Below are positions 25,205 to 39,668 of a stretch of DNA of 64,000 nt, one piece after another; within the stretch, counting starts at the first letter, position 1; each line of letters begins with the position of its first letter. The stretch lies in assembly GCA_019359885.1 (NCBI GenBank), contig JAHBCN010000568.1, positions 1 to 64,000 of the forward strand. Reading direction: 5' to 3'. The notes beneath the pieces were generated by a model, which had not been told where the DNA came from, ran no database searches, and was given only the letters and a program-made list of their open reading frames with translations. The stretch comes from Listronotus oregonensis. Its lineage: Eukaryota; Arthropoda; Insecta; Coleoptera; Curculionidae. The translations under genes were made by a program, and so were the position numbers.

Positions 25205-27860
25205 TTAAATATTTCTAACAGCAAAACAGTTTTTAAATTTTGTAAAAATGTATATTTGGAAATTTGGGGGAAAAGGAAAAACTTCTGGGGGTAGCAGGTT
25301 CCATAGTCTGGACACTCTAGGGATGAAGGAACAAACAAGGATGGAAGTTCGGGGCCTCTCAAGTTGGACTGTAAAGGGATGCATAAAAGTGGCACTATGT
25401 GTTGGTCTGTTGGGTGTTGCTAAGGGAGAAATTATACTAACCAACTTGCCGGAGCAAAAGCCTTAAAAATACCTATAAAAGAGGGACAGATCCCTACAGC
25501 TCGTCGGTGGGCAAAACAAGGAAGCTTTTATGTAAGTAGGGGATCATTAATAAGACGCATAATAAGACAAGCTTTTTTAAAGCTGCTGAGGCTATGAATA
25601 TAATGTGTTTGTGCCAGTTACGGTTATTATCAAAATTAACACCCACAAAATTAAACGATTTTTTGTTCTGCAGAATTTGGCCACTCATATATAACGGATG
25701 AGAATTGGCTGACTTTTTACGCCATAGCGAACATGACTGTGTTTTGAAGGCATTAAACTGGACAAAATTCATTGCGCCCCTATCCAAGATTACTTTAAGG
25801 TCTTGTGAAGGATATATCTGCATTGACCTGCGCTTGTTTTTCAAATTAGAATTACAGGGTGGCTTAAAAAATTGAATATTAGAGTAAAGAGTACTATCGT
25901 CAGCAAAACTATGGATAGGATTGTTTGTGGAAAAAAGAAGATCGTCGATGTGAAGAAGAGTTGGTGCTTAATTGGTGGTTAATTAGATAGAAGCTGGAAG
26001 AATGACCATCTACAACAACTGATATACGTTGATTCGAAAGGAAACCTGAGAGCCAAGAACAAAGCTTAGGTGAAAGACCGTAAAAAGGAAGTTTGTTAAG
26101 AAGCCCATCATGCCATACTTGATCTGGGACTCACCAAGAAACTCGAAGGACTTGTTCCAGTTGTGTGAGACAAAGGAAAAAAGATAAGTTGTGGAGCTTC
26201 TGAAACTGAATCCATACTGTCTGTCATGTAAAATTTTGTGTTTTTCTAAATACTTTAAGATTTGGAAATTAATGAATTTTTCAATTACTTTGCAAACAAC
26301 AAAAAGAAGAGATATAGGTCTATAGTTGGAAGTGAGAGTTTTGCATCCTTTCTTGGGGACATGTTGCATACGTGAAGCTTTCCAGCTCTCCGAGAGAAGA
26401 GAGTCGAAATAGGCGAGTTAAGATGAGTGCAAGCTCAGGGGCACATTTTTTCAAGACGATTGCTGGTATGCCATCCAGCCCAAACGATTTTTTTGGTATT
26501 AAGAGAGAAAAGGATATGCTTGATCTGTTTGACTTTAAAAATGATATCGGACATTTTATAAGCAACAGGAGCAACTGTTGAAAGAGAAAGATTAACGGGA
26601 GGATCGAGAGTAGAATTTGCAGCAAATTGTTTGGCAAATAATTCGGCTTCTTCTTTAGAGGTAGAAACAATTTTATCTTCAGAGATTAGGGGTGAAAAAG
26701 AATTTGTGCAAAAGTTTTGACTTATGTTTTTGGCAAAATACCAGAAGAATTTACTGCTTTTTGTGGGCTTGAATTTTTAAAAGTCTGGATTTGTCACAGG
26801 ATTTAGAAAACCATGGTTTGTGATTTGGAGTTCTTTTTGGTATGAGGAATATAGGTCTCAATGCCTAGTTAAATTGTTTCGGTAAGTTGTTTGCAAATTT
26901 CGCAGGGATCGAGAGTGGAAAAGCAGGTAGGATCCCAAGGGTAGGTGCCAAAGAAATCTCTCAGACCATCCCAGCCAGGCGAGTTATAGTGCCAGACAGT
27001 GCGTGGAGGTGTATACTCAGTTGCCTCCGAAAGTATGGAGTATGATACAGTGACCAAGCCATGAGCAACCAGGGGGGCAGTTACTGATGCTTGGTAGAGT
27101 TCAGGGTTAGAAGTTAGAAACATATCTAGGGATTAGAATTATGGTTGGGAACCCCGGGGAAGTAGGTAGGTTTTCGGCTACTCTGCCTTGAGTGCCAGTT
27201 TTTGAATAACCTAACTAGTCCTTATTGTGAACATTAAAATTTCCAAAGACGATTACTTCGGCCAATGGAAACTAGGAAATAATAGTGTCAATCTTTATTG
27301 AAATAAAGCCAAAGAACTCGGATTGAGAATTATCAGATGGGGATCGGTATATACAGCAGATGAATTTGGTAGAAGATCTAAAGGTAAGTAAGCCAAAGAA
27401 TATCAGGCCTACCCGATTCGAGGTTAGAAACCCTAGCATAAGCCAGATTTCAACGACATTTTTGTTTATTGATGTTTATTTGAGTTTCGGTAACAAAAAT
27501 TATATGTGGGGTTTAAAAGATTTAAGATAATGGTGAACAGAGTTTACGTTGGAGTTAAGCCCACATATATTAGTAAATGATATTAGACATTTTGATGGTG
27601 GCCCCCCAAATGCACCCCTTGCCCGGAGATTCGATTGGAGGGGTATTTTACCTCCGGAATACTTTACTTTCGGGAGTACCATCATCATTATTTTCCAAAT
27701 TTTATGATAGAGAAAAAGAAAGAAGAGGAAGAAGGAAAACTAACTCACCCACCCAAAACTCGAAACGTCGGTTAAGACTTCACGAGTGCTATAAAGGGCA
27801 AGTACCGCATCTGACGAGGAAAAGCTCCCCTTCCACCTACAAGGTCTGTCTATCGCGGGT
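25205..27860 (-). mobile_element. CR1/L2-type LINE copy, 5' UTR present, 3' end missing
   Basis: It starts within the C-terminal VSRLWNLLPPEVFPFPPNF block (25230-25320) rather than at the family 3' end. It runs through the RT (RPISLLFVVCKVIEKFINF, about 26280-26320; GLDGIPAIVLKKCAPEL, about 26440-26490) and endonuclease remains (about 26950-27400) to the 5' UTR ending near 27860. Internal deletions occur near 25545, 26115 and 26755. The 5' UTR matches the copy at 18.6-20.1 kb. It is dead. Confidence 0.88.
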
Positions 27861-29679
27861 GTTTTTATTTGCTAAAATTGTTTTGTTTATTCTGGTTTTA
27901 TGGATTTCAAAATATATATGGTTTTAAATGTTTAGTGCATTAGCAACAAATTGTGTTAGCTATTTGTAATCAAATGCTTTAGGAAAGATGTCATTACTTT
28001 GGGCTAGTATTTAATGATTTAACCACTGATATTTAAAGCAAGTATTATACCAAGAATGTTTGAATCAAAAAGGGTTTTGTGCTAGCATTAAGCAGAAATA
28101 ACAATTTAATAAATTTATTGAAATCAAGAAAGCAATACACTAGCTTGTAAGGCCATCAAAGAAGAAAAAAAGAACTACCTTAAAATTTAACAGAATTACT
28201 TTGAAATAAAACAGACTAATGTAAATAGGCGTCAAGGGTTTAAAGGGTAGTCAAAAGAATAAGAACTTCTAAGTTGCCTCCTTACCTCTTAAATTTATTT
28301 TATTGATTTACTTTACTACATTGCCTGGTGGAAATTCGGCGAACTTCCTTAAACTAATTATTTTTATATCTATTTGGCACCGCTGGCCAGTCGTCATCTT
28401 TTAAGCTGTAGCTGATTTAAACAATCAAATAAATTTTTGCCAGTCACGCCTTATTAAGTATTTTAATTTTTTGTCAGCGAGCTATAAACCTCTTTTTTTG
28501 TCAAGTTTGTCCTAAAAATTTAGTTATTTTAGTTTCCGTATACAAATAATAGCCAGAAAATGCTAAGTTTGGAAGATTAGGTCATTAATAAAAGAGGTCT
28601 AATATCATTTAAAAAGTAAGTATGCAGTTATTTTAAATCACTTAGATTTGATAACTAATTGATGAACCAAAATTTGTAAAGTAATGACAACGTTGCAAAA
28701 TACTAGCATACAAATAAATATTTAAAATCGTTTTTGATATTTTAAAGAACAGTTTTCTTTTTATGTTTTTTAGCGTCCAAACGGCACAGCTTTGAATTCT
28801 ACACTGTATATTTTTTCCATTATCTTTTTGTGATCTTTACAATGATCTTAAGTAACTTTTTATTTTTAAAATGACAGCTAAACAGCAATTTTCTGCCTAA
28901 TCTAATTAGCCAGGTTTAAGCTAAGCTAAAAGAACTTACAATTTGTTTTATTAAAAGCATTTTTTGGCCGCTTTATTATTCTTAAATTTATATTAGTTTT
29001 CCCTAAAATTTTAGGTTTTTGTGTTATTAGATTTAAAAAGTCAAAAAATCAAGTATTAGAAATCTTAACATATTACTCTTACAAGTAAATCTTATTTTTA
29101 AAAGTCCTCTGCAGTGAGAACATGCAAATTTTCATTTTATTCTCAATGTTTCTAAAATCCAATGTATGTTTTGTATTTCAATCTGCTTTGTCTAGTCTAT
29201 TTTGTATGAAGAGAATATTTATATACATGGCAGAAACAGACACTGACATGTATAATATTTGTATAATACTTATATAAAATATAGGCAATGGCGAATTCGA
29301 AACAAATGTTTTTGTTATAACACCAAAATATGTAATACAATAATACTAATGATAATTAAAAAACTTAGCAACGCTGTTTATGAGGCTACAAAACAACTTA
29401 TCCCTAACAACCACTAAGACAGCTTTCACTTGACACTTAAAAAGACTGAACGCTAAATGCAGCAAATAGCCAAAAAATAGATCTAACGCGAAAAGAGGCA
29501 TCACGCATACAAAGTGTATTGGAATTTATATATTAGCTAAAAATACCATTTAATTAACAAAATGATGCTTCTTATCATCAAACAGCGTTGCCTAGACCGC
29601 ATACGATCCTTGGGTGTTATTAATAACAGCTTGAAGAAAAAAGGCTAGAGGGATAAAAGACACAAATAAATTCTTAACT
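27861..29679. other. AT-rich DNA, nothing recognised
   Basis: About 1.8 kb of non-coding, A/T-rich sequence. The last 100 bp may be degenerate upstream sequence of the RT remnant that follows. Confidence 0.5.
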
Positions 29680-30860
29680 AGAATTTTAGCTTTCTCGCAG
29701 ACTCAACACCAACAATTAAAAATCTGCCATCAGCAAATGTCGTGGAACAGTTCTGGAAGAATGTTTACAAAGTCTTAAAGTCATTTCAACTAGACACCCC
29801 AGCATTGACTAACTTTAGAGCCTGTTGTGCGGACAAGCAGCTTGACCAGCATGAGAGTGCACCGATCACACCGGAGAAGGTAAAAAGTGCCCTAGATGGT
29901 GTAAAAAACTATTCTGCACCTGGTTCAACTGGTATCAACAACTACTGGTGGAAGAAATTCCCCAGTACATATCCACATTTAGCTAAAATCGTTGATTCTT
30001 GGCTCAACGGGGACACACACAATTCCTGAGTGATATGTGTAAGGCCGAACTATATTGATACCAAAGAAGGGGGATTTAAAACAACCCAAAAACTATAGTC
30101 CGATCACTTGCCTCAATACTTGCTTCAAAACTTTCACCAGGATCTTATATTCTAGAATATTGAGTGCAGCTGATCCTATAGTATCTGATGAAGGGGAGCA
30201 GCGAGGAGTGAAAAGAGGAATCAATGGTTGCAAAGAAAATCTCCTAATGAATAGATGAATCACAAAAGACTCAGTGCGATACAAACACAACCTTAATATG
30301 GCGTGGATTGACTACAAAAAAGTATTTGACACATCTTACGAACTACTGTTGCATCTGCTTAAAGATCTTAAAGTTCCTCTTAACCTAGTTCGATGTATTG
30401 AGCGACTAATGTCACTTTAAATATCAAGGTTCTTTATAACATCTGAAACACAAAATATTATTACCGAACCCATAACATTTAAAAGGGGCGTATTTCAAGG
30501 TGACTTCCTCAGTCCTTTGCTATCTTGTATATCGCTGCCTAAACCTAAAACTTTATGTATGTGATTGAGTTTTCCGCCCAAGTGGAAACTAACATTGATA
30601 TAAAGGAACGGGGGAAACGAGCCAAATATCAGGACCTTCTTGGCGAACCTCGGAGGCTCTATCCGGAGTATAACGTGCGAATGGTTGTCCTTATTGTCGG
30701 CGTTTTAGGAGGCATAAAGGAAAATGTGTTGGGGGAGCGGAAGTGTATTTCCGCATGTCAACAGTCACCCGAACAACTGGTGATGAAAATGCAGAAATCT
30801 GTTGTCCTTGAGTCCGTTTGTTTACTGAGGCTAATGAATTTGGCCGAAGATCACTGACCG
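29680..30860 (+). pseudogene. R4/Dong-like LINE reverse transcriptase remnant
   Basis: Ordered plus-strand blocks are VEQFWKNVYKV (29745), SAPGSTGINNYWWKKFPS (29915-29970), LIPKKGDLKQPKNYSPITCL (30053-30115), RGVKRGINGCKENLLM (30200-30245), MAWIDYKKVFD (30298-30330) and GVFQGDFLSPLLS (30485-30525). The C-terminal part (IEFSAQVETNIDIKERGKRA and later MQKSVVLES) follows immediately. The segment with the catalytic aspartate pair has been deleted. The W-DYKKAFD and G-NFW-KK-like motifs are those of the R4/Dong and NeSL lineage. I cannot separate those clades by eye. Confidence 0.75.
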
Positions 30861-31559
30861 GAAATATTGCATTCTATAAAAAACTAGTAAGCATTAGTAT
30901 CACTCAGAAAAATCTCTCTAAAAAATATGTTTGCAGGTATTTCCTGAGGCTGACAATTAAGTGTTATCCTACCTTTAGTAAAAAAAGTATATCTTAAAAT
31001 TATTAAATAAAGTATCACATAATTTATTCAAATTGTAGACACGACAGTTTCTTACAATTAACGGCGCTTATGACAATAATTTTAGTTTTCTGGTTCTGGG
31101 CAATGTAATTCGTACTCCAAGTTTTAAACAGCCGTCAGTGCATGTTAAGATATCCAGCTCCAGCAGACAGTCTGTGGTCTCGCTGGGCTGGATTTCCAGT
31201 CTTCCATGTCAACTTGTTGTCACAGCAGCCTCGTTATTAAAAGCGTGAAGCGGATATGCATCTCGTCTTATATAAGATATAATCTAGAAAAAATGTAGCA
31301 GAGTCAAGGTGAGATATAATATTATGACATTACGTTGTGAGTATAACCTAGTTTTTGGCATAATGGAATAAGTATAAGCCAAATAAAATAATAACATTCA
31401 ATTTTTTAATAAATTACAAAATATTAAAAACAAATTAAAAATCTGCAATATCTTACAAGTCTGTCACATTGTTTTGCGTTATGACACATGATCTAACTTA
31501 CAATTTTTCTAAAACATTTACAACTTAAGTAAATTTGAGGTACCAAATACTAATTTCGT
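30861..31559. other. Non-coding, one GC-moderate patch
   Basis: 31085-31270 is less AT-rich and partly open on the minus strand, but it lacks supporting splice sites. The rest is AT-rich. Confidence 0.4.
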
Positions 31560-31569
31560 TACTTACTAT

Positions 31570-32570
31570 TTAAATAAAAAAATAGCTAGTGGTTGCTTTG
31601 CTGTTTCAAATGAGCTGGGTATTGCTGCAGCAAGGACAGCTTATTTTTTATTTTTGGAATCGCATTTAACTTATGGAATTGCTTTCAGGGGATATTGCTG
31701 TCAAAATCTCTTTAATTCTGTTTTTATTTTACAAAAGAGAGCTATCCGATATATGTGTAAGGTAAAATCTCGAGATCACTGTAAAGCTCTTTTTATCAGA
31801 AATAAAATCCTTACATTGCCGTGTCTATTCATTGTGGAGACTGTATTTCTTGTGCACAAAAAATACTCCAGTACGCATAATGAGGCAATCTACAACACTA
31901 GGCAAAAGCATAACCTACCACTCCCCATTCCGAAAAGTACCCTTACGAAGAATGCTATATTTTATGAAAGTAAGAAGATTTACAATCACCTTCCTTAGTC
32001 TCTGCGAACAACTACATCCTTAAATTTATTTAAAAGTAAAGTAAAAAGCCTACTACTGGTCGATAAAGCATACTACAACTTGCAGGAGTACTATACTGAT
32101 ACCTTTTAATTGTGTTTAACTGACATAGTTTGTTTTATGCGTGCATTTTTTCTTTTTTTTTATTTGAATTTGCGCTAATGTTTTGTTTTCCTATTAGTGT
32201 GCTGTTTTATGTTTTGCAACATTACTAATGTTGATTAAAAGTTTTAATTTGTGACTATTGTTTCTCAATTTTTTTGGTCCCTCATCGCCTTTGGACTAAA
32301 TAAAATGGGATTATTGGATTCTTTATTAACAATTACATACTATATCTAATTATGGGAGTTAGCCTCATGGAAGTCTCAGAGTGAACATAAGATTTTTAGG
32401 GGTGTTGATAAATACAGTACGTATATAGAAAAAAATTTAAATTTGTCTAAAATGAATTTTTACTTTGATATTACTGATTGTTTGTCTTTTAGTGTTAAAT
32501 TTTAAAATCTTTGTTAACGAGAATTTTTTTCTTATAACAATAAAGAATATTTGACTTTGACTTTGACTAT
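31570..32570 (+). mobile_element. LINE 3' end (Jockey/CR1 superfamily), second family
   Basis: The ORF2 C-terminus reads SHLTYGIAFRGYC, FILQKRAIRYM, DHCKALFIRNKILTLPCLF and YNTRQKHNLPLPIPKS, then LNLFKSKVKSLL and a stop near 32108. This is the usual post-RT tail of Jockey/CR1-type LINEs. One in-frame TAG (31999) interrupts it. A 3' UTR follows, ending AATAAAGAATATTTGAC with three TTTGAC units at about 32549-32566, a typical simple-repeat LINE tail. The 5' truncation removed the endonuclease and RT. Confidence 0.75.
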
Positions 32571-33583
32571 CTTTTATACATCAGTAAACAAATACTTTTT
32601 ATATCTTATACAAACAATGGGCGATGTAAATTTTTTTTTTTGTAATAAATACTCAAATTATAAGGAATTGATTTCATGCTGTATAAGCATCCTTTGTTTT
32701 AAATCGTTTATAGTTTCACTAGTTAGAATATTTGTCATCAACCCCTATTAATCATAGCTGTAATACAAAATACATATAAAGCTCTCAATGATCAAAATGA
32801 TTTAAACCCACCCTGGCAAATTAATAACAAGTTATGGCACCATTTATTTAATGACCTAGAAATTCTCAGCAAAGCACTATTCAGAATTATTAGAATGTAT
32901 GCCATTACTTGCTTTAATAATGAATTACTGGCTTATTCTACCACACAAAATATTTTTTGTAAATCTCTCATCTCGTGCTATTATGAATTACAATTGTATG
33001 CAGTGTACATATGCTTTAATTATATGCCAATTTCAGTTGTTGGTATTTGTTAAAGAGCACTTTAAAATCTATATGTGTGTTACATAACAAGAGTTATTAC
33101 AGAGTTTCAGAGCAACTCTCATCCTTTTTTTTAATCCTATCTTTCCAATTGCCATTGTGTTACTCTCATAGCTTTATTTTGGTTTTCATTTACTTATTGA
33201 CGGCATAAGGTGAAATTAAATATAGTCCTTTTTAATTACTTGACAATAGGGAGGATTTTTTTTTTGGTTTCTAACCTCATCGTAACACTTGTGTCCATCC
33301 GTCCGTGTGGCACAGGCGTTTTTTTCTTGAAAAGAACGTGACGTTGGAATTTTAAATTTGACATAATGTCTAAACACGCTTATATTTTGATAGTTAAACA
33401 TCATAAAAATTAATTTTTAATATTAAAGAAACTAAATTGACTGTGTAAAAATTGACTGTGTAAATAAACTAATAGGGAACTATGATTGTGGAAGCTTGAG
33501 TCGCTATTTTATAACCTTTATTTGCATACCACCTCATAACCTTAAAACAATGTTTTAAAGTATGACACTATAGTCGGACTTAC
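32571..33583. other. Intronic AT-rich DNA
   Basis: No element is recognised. A 14-bp motif, ATTGACTGTGTAAA, occurs twice in tandem near 33436-33463. The stretch ends at the splice donor of the host exon. Confidence 0.5.
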
Positions 33584-33707
33584 CTTTGTTGTTGCTTTTT
33601 TACACTTCGCAGAATCGGCAAATATGTTAAGTTGAGTTTGGCCCTTTGGAGTTGGACATTGGTCGATATCGACATGTCGAAGGTCAATGTCAATACCACT
33701 GGTACCT
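33584..33707 (-). CDS. Host exon, upstream part of the GPR158/CG31760-type receptor region
   Basis: On the minus strand, TATTTATTTCAG precedes and GTAAGT follows a 124-bp segment. It is open as one base plus 41 codons: GTSGIDIDLRHVDIDQC, then PTPKGQTQLNIFADSAKC, KKATTK. It ends in phase 0, exactly as required to continue into the exon at 8064-8207, which starts TGT (Cys). Transcription is from high to low coordinates, so this is the 5' member. The GIDIDL...DI-QC pattern resembles the end of a Cache-like extracellular domain. The exon status is well supported by sequence; the receptor name is from memory. Confidence 0.82.
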
Positions 33708-33846
33708 CTGAAATAAATATCAATTATATAAGTACAGTAAATAAGAAGCCAATGGGTTTTAACTGACAAAATTTGTTTCGTGATGTAATTAAAACTACCG
33801 CTAGCTTTCTTTCGCAATAAGAACAGGTCAACTCTGTCGCATTGTA

Positions 33847-34164
33847 CAGGGTGGCGTCTTTTAGATTAATTTTTAGGGTATTGGGAAAACTATAAGAGTA
33901 AAAGCCAATATAATGGCACATTTTCAAGTTTGTTTTTTAAAACAACTCTACGGTAAAAAAAATATCGCGACTAACCTAATTCGTCTCGGAGATACGAATT
34001 TTGACGATTTTAGTACCCCTCCGTATCTCAGTTGTTAGTAAAGATAGAAAAAATTGTAAATAGCAGAATTTTATGTAGAATCCAGTGGCGTTCTTAATTG
34101 TTTTTATTAGGTTACGATTTTAAAGATATAACCCAAAGTTGCCTTTTTTAAATGAGACACCCTG
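33847..34164. mobile_element. Tc1/mariner-like MITE
   Basis: The left end is CAGGGTGGCGTCTTTTAGA. The right end, complemented, is CAGGGTGTCTCATTTAAAA. Both are flanked by TA (33845-33846 and 34165-34166). Its 318 bp have no coding content. It lies about 140 bp upstream (in transcription sense) of the host exon acceptor, so it sits in the intron without touching the splice site. Confidence 0.75.
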
Positions 34165-34166
34165 TA

Positions 34167-35689
34167 TATTATTTGACCCTTTGTTTCTTAATAAAATATC
34201 CCATCTATTGACACTAAACACTCTATATTGTTTTTTTAAATTGGTTATTTGTAATATGTATGTATCTGTATAAAATCTACATTGCAATTAACTCATTAAC
34301 TCCCAAGTTAATTACTTTTATAAAAAAATAATATTGTTTTGAAATCATCAGCTAATTGCCCTTTTTTTTGTAATTTGATATTGGAAAAAATACAATTTTT
34401 TTATTTTTACTTTCTTTAGGATTTAATTTCATTAATGTAAATAATCAACCTGTAAAAACATGGATTTACTTTAAGTCTAAATCGTAAAGTAAATATGACA
34501 TTTAGAAAATATTTTGACGTTTATCAAGCAATAAAAATTAGAAATAACCCGGCTAAAAAAATATCAGTATGTTCACGTTTTGAATAAAACCTTAAATTAA
34601 TTTTCTCTTTTAAATATCAACGAGATCTCACTAGATAATTTTTGGTATATTCAAAACGTTGTCTTATTAAAAGAATAATTTAAAATCTGAACGTATGCCT
34701 TCTTTTTGCTTTAAGTAGGTCAATTTTACTTCAATCGAAGACTCTTTACTTATCCTTTTAAATTTCTCTTGGCTAAGCATTTCACAACGTGTATTACGGC
34801 ACTTAGGTTAGTTAATTTTAAAGTTTTTAAAAGTATTGTTATTTTTGATTTATATTTTTTTTAAGGACGACTTCAATATTAATTAGGTTTTTCTGTTGAT
34901 TAAAATTTGTCAGATGATATCTTGTGTAAAAGAAAATTATTCTTTTTGAATTTTATAGTTTTTTGTTTATATGTACAAATTAGATAGTATTCAAGTAGTT
35001 TATTTTAATATACTAAGTAACAACGAAGGGTAAATATCTAGTATTTATAATCTTATTTCAATAATTTTTTTATCTACGGCTTATTTTGCCTCACCAGTTA
35101 AATTTTACAAAGTTTTGCTCATCTTTTTGTGGTTAACTACATAAGGAGTGTTTTTATTCTACCAGACAGTATTGACACTTTGGTAACAAAAAATATTTTT
35201 TATTTTTAAATTTGCAAAAAACAGTTAATTCTTTTGAGAGCACTTCCACCAGGAAAAAATCGGACTTTTGAAAGCAAATGCTTTATTTATATGGTTTTGG
35301 TGAATTTGATCAAATTTAATTCTATATTTCGCAAAAATATCTGCATTATTTCTTGAAATTAGAGGCATCTGATAAATGAGTTGTTAAGTAAAAAAAAAAT
35401 CAACTCATGGTTTTTAGAAAAACATAGAAAATTTTGCAAAATTAGGGATTTAACAACAAAATTTGATTAAAGTCGCGAAATAAATACAAATAGAGGATTC
35501 GCTTTTAAAGCTTGGATTTTTCTCTGGGGGGTAAAGCTCCCAAAAAAATCAACTTTTTTTAGAAAATTGCAAAATAATTTTTTTCTTTACCAATGTGTTT
35601 CCCTTGAGGCCAGTAGTATCTGGTATATATTTGGTGTGGGTCCCTTGTCTCATTTTTTAAATAAAAAAAAATGAAAATCCTACAGACGC
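34167..35689. other. AT-rich DNA, nothing recognised
   Basis: About 1.5 kb without supported features. Confidence 0.5.
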
Positions 35690-35925
35690 CACTGCAAGAA
35701 TGCCCAGAACTATGGAGCATCGGACAAGTCGTAGGGAAAGAACAGAGCGCCAAGATCGCCTACTAAGACTTTTAGTGGCTTCAAAGAAACACAGAAGGGT
35801 AGCCGAGATGCATACAATTTATCACCGAATCAGAAGTTTTGGGCGTCTTCATAAGGTGTTGCCATTGACTCCTGAGCATCGAGGCAACCAACTGCAATGG
35901 TGCAGAGACCCACTTATGTAAGATT
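35690..35925 (+). pseudogene. Tc1-type transposase fragment
   Basis: The plus-strand frame has RTSRRERTERQDRLLRLLV, then MHTIYHRIRSFGRLHK, then VLPLTPEHRGNQLQWCRDPL. These are in the order of the second helix-turn-helix and the start of the catalytic domain of Tc1 transposases. The frame stops soon after, and the DDE region is absent. It shares the LTPEHR...LQW signature with the minus-strand remnant at 8.7-9.4 kb but is a separate copy. Confidence 0.75.
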
Positions 35926-37799
<1,874 letters not shown>

Positions 37800-37824
37800 T
37801 ATATATTTATTTATAAAAAAAATA

Positions 37825-38100
37825 TCATACATAAACAATACAAAAAAAAATAGGTGCGGATAGATGCAGTTCAGTTGTTTTATCTAGTTCAATACCACAT
37901 TTAGGAAAATACTTCCTAATGTAATCAGCTTTTTCATTGCCTTTAACATAAACAAAATTAGCTTCCTTTGTGAATTGTTGTATAATACTAGAAAAATGAT
38001 GTGGGCAGTGATGATTCTTTATCAACCATATAGTTTGCTTGTGTAAATCCGGTGAAAGATAATTTAATGGAATTTAATGATGATTAATTCTGCTTCTAAA
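37825..38100 (-). pseudogene. Decayed ORF downstream of the polymerase remnant, function unknown
   Basis: The minus-strand peptide contains SPDLHKQTIWLIKNHHC, FVYVKGNEKADYIRKYFP and GIELDKTTELH. The WLI-NHH and VKG-EK combination reminds me of small ORFs that accompany virus-like DNA elements in arthropods, but I cannot name the family with confidence. It sits just downstream, on the same strand, of the polymerase pseudogene, so it probably belongs to the same element. Confidence 0.4.
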
Positions 38101-38334
38101 AGCCACAAGTGGCTAATGCTTCAGGTTTCACCTTTCCATTTCAGCTTTTAAATGACCAAAGTCTTCTTATCATAATTTCTATAAGATATATTAGCAATTT
38201 TTTTTTAAAGGATTGAAGACACATTGTTTAACAATTTAAAAGCTTAATTGATACTAAGCTTTGTTTCAAACGACTTAAATATAAATACGTAAGCCTTAAA
38301 TGATAAAGGCAGGGGAAATTGTCAACAGTTACCA

Positions 38335-39254
38335 TGTTTCATAGACCACTGATACAGAGGAATATCTTGATGACTCCATGCAAGCGTATTATATTATTTT
38401 GGTATTAAAGATGTTTTCTCAACAGATGTTACAGCACTTTTGTTTACCAATTCGGTATACATGTTATGAGGGTAAAATCTAAATAAATACATTGTACAAA
38501 ATGTTTCTGAATGTGTTTCAACCACATTTTTGTAATGAATAAATTTGAATTGTTTATTAACACTATTTTTTAAACTCCTTTAGCTTTTTTAGTTAATAGG
38601 CTTTTCCACCGGTCCCATAAAAACGTTAAATGGGTACACCACCCTATTCATCTTTAAATTTACCTATTACAGATTTAGTACTTGGTATATTACAAATTTC
38701 TTGTTGTCTTTTTTATTTTTTAAAGTGTTAAATTTATCCATATTTATTTTATTATTATTATTAACATCATTTGCTTTTATTTCTAAAATAAAGAAGTCAG
38801 TAGCTATATATAATAATTTGACATCTTTTCCGTATGGTTTGGAAAAATTGTAAAAGAAAATAACATTCCCACTTTAGATATGTCCAGTATTAAAAAGCCA
38901 ACATAAACTACTTAGTTAATAACAATTACCACCTTTTGCATTTGTATAGCAAATAAATTTTTCAAAAAAATTGTTAAGTCTTTAAAATATGGTTTTGCAA
39001 TAGGATTTTCAATTGCATCTTTTCAAAAGTTTTTTGACCATTGATTAACTCATCTTATATCTAATCTTCTGTTACCATTTTTTATAGTCTTTTCATAAAT
39101 GCTATTATTTGCCAATTGGTAATTATCGCTATCAAACGCATTTTGTGATGCATTTCATAATTTATTATTTATATCAATATATTCTTTAACCATGCGGATC
39201 GAGTCAATTTTAAAATTCTATATATTTTGGTTTATTTTAAACCATTCTCAATAC
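38335..39254 (-). pseudogene. Polinton/Maverick-type DNA polymerase B, palm to C-terminus
   Basis: The minus-strand order is KEYIDINNKL, LANNSIYEKTIKNGNRRLDI (motif B region, about 39090-39130), NPIAKPYFKDLTIFLKNLFA (about 38960-39015), VGFLILDISK, KLLYIATDFFILEI (motif C region, about 38780-38815), then HYKNVVETHSETFCTMYLFR and LAWSHQDIP near the C-terminus. This matches the protein-primed family-B polymerases of Polintons and related adinto-like viruses. The codon at 38802-38804 is Ala where the first Asp of the catalytic DTD is expected. Frameshifts and stops are frequent. It is an inactive fossil. Confidence 0.85.
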
Positions 39255-39668
39255 ATTGTTTTAATAAAGTATAATAAATTGGAACATAATAAAAGTTTTT
39301 TTTTAAATGTAATCACTAAAGTAACTTTTAAAAATAACCTGAATGTCTTCAATTTATAACACAATCGTATTACAATTTCTAAATACATTTTTTTCAATTT
39401 CAGGTTGGAAATTGGTAAAAATACTACATGTTTAAGTCAACAGCAAACGTTACAATCCACTACGAGCCACCTCATATTTTTTATTACCAACAGAAATTGA
39501 ATTTTCTATGACTTTCCATAAACATTCTTAAGTTTAAAATTATAAATAGTATTTCAGTAAATGTTAAGGGTTTAAAAAAATTTAAAAGAGAATTTAAAAT
39601 AAAATATGAAGTTATCGGACCAATACATTCAACTAAACCTAGAAGAAGTCATTCAAATTTATTGTTAC
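39255..39668 (+). pseudogene. Inverted second copy of the polymerase N-terminal region
   Basis: On the plus strand, opposite to the rest of the gene, peptide pieces read SGWKLVKILHV, RYNPLRATSYFLLPTEI, SVNVKGLKKFKREFK and EVIGPIHSTKPRRSHSNLLL. The same segment occurs in the gene's own orientation at 45432-45970, so the two form an inverted repeat about 6 kb apart. This copy lacks about 130 bp present in the other and keeps some residues better. It replaces the part of the palm expected between motif A and motif B. Confidence 0.8.

Noticed and set aside
31085..31270. Minus-strand exon-like patch (LEIQPSETTDCLLELD, LTCTDGCLKLGVRITLP)
   Set aside because: One interrupting stop, no supported acceptor or donor. 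It lies within the intron joined by two phase-matched exons, so it is not needed for that gene. A protein search could revive it.
33216..33404. 62-codon minus-strand frame near the host exon
   Set aside because: AT-rich with no splice consensus or known motif; downstream of the real donor at 33583.
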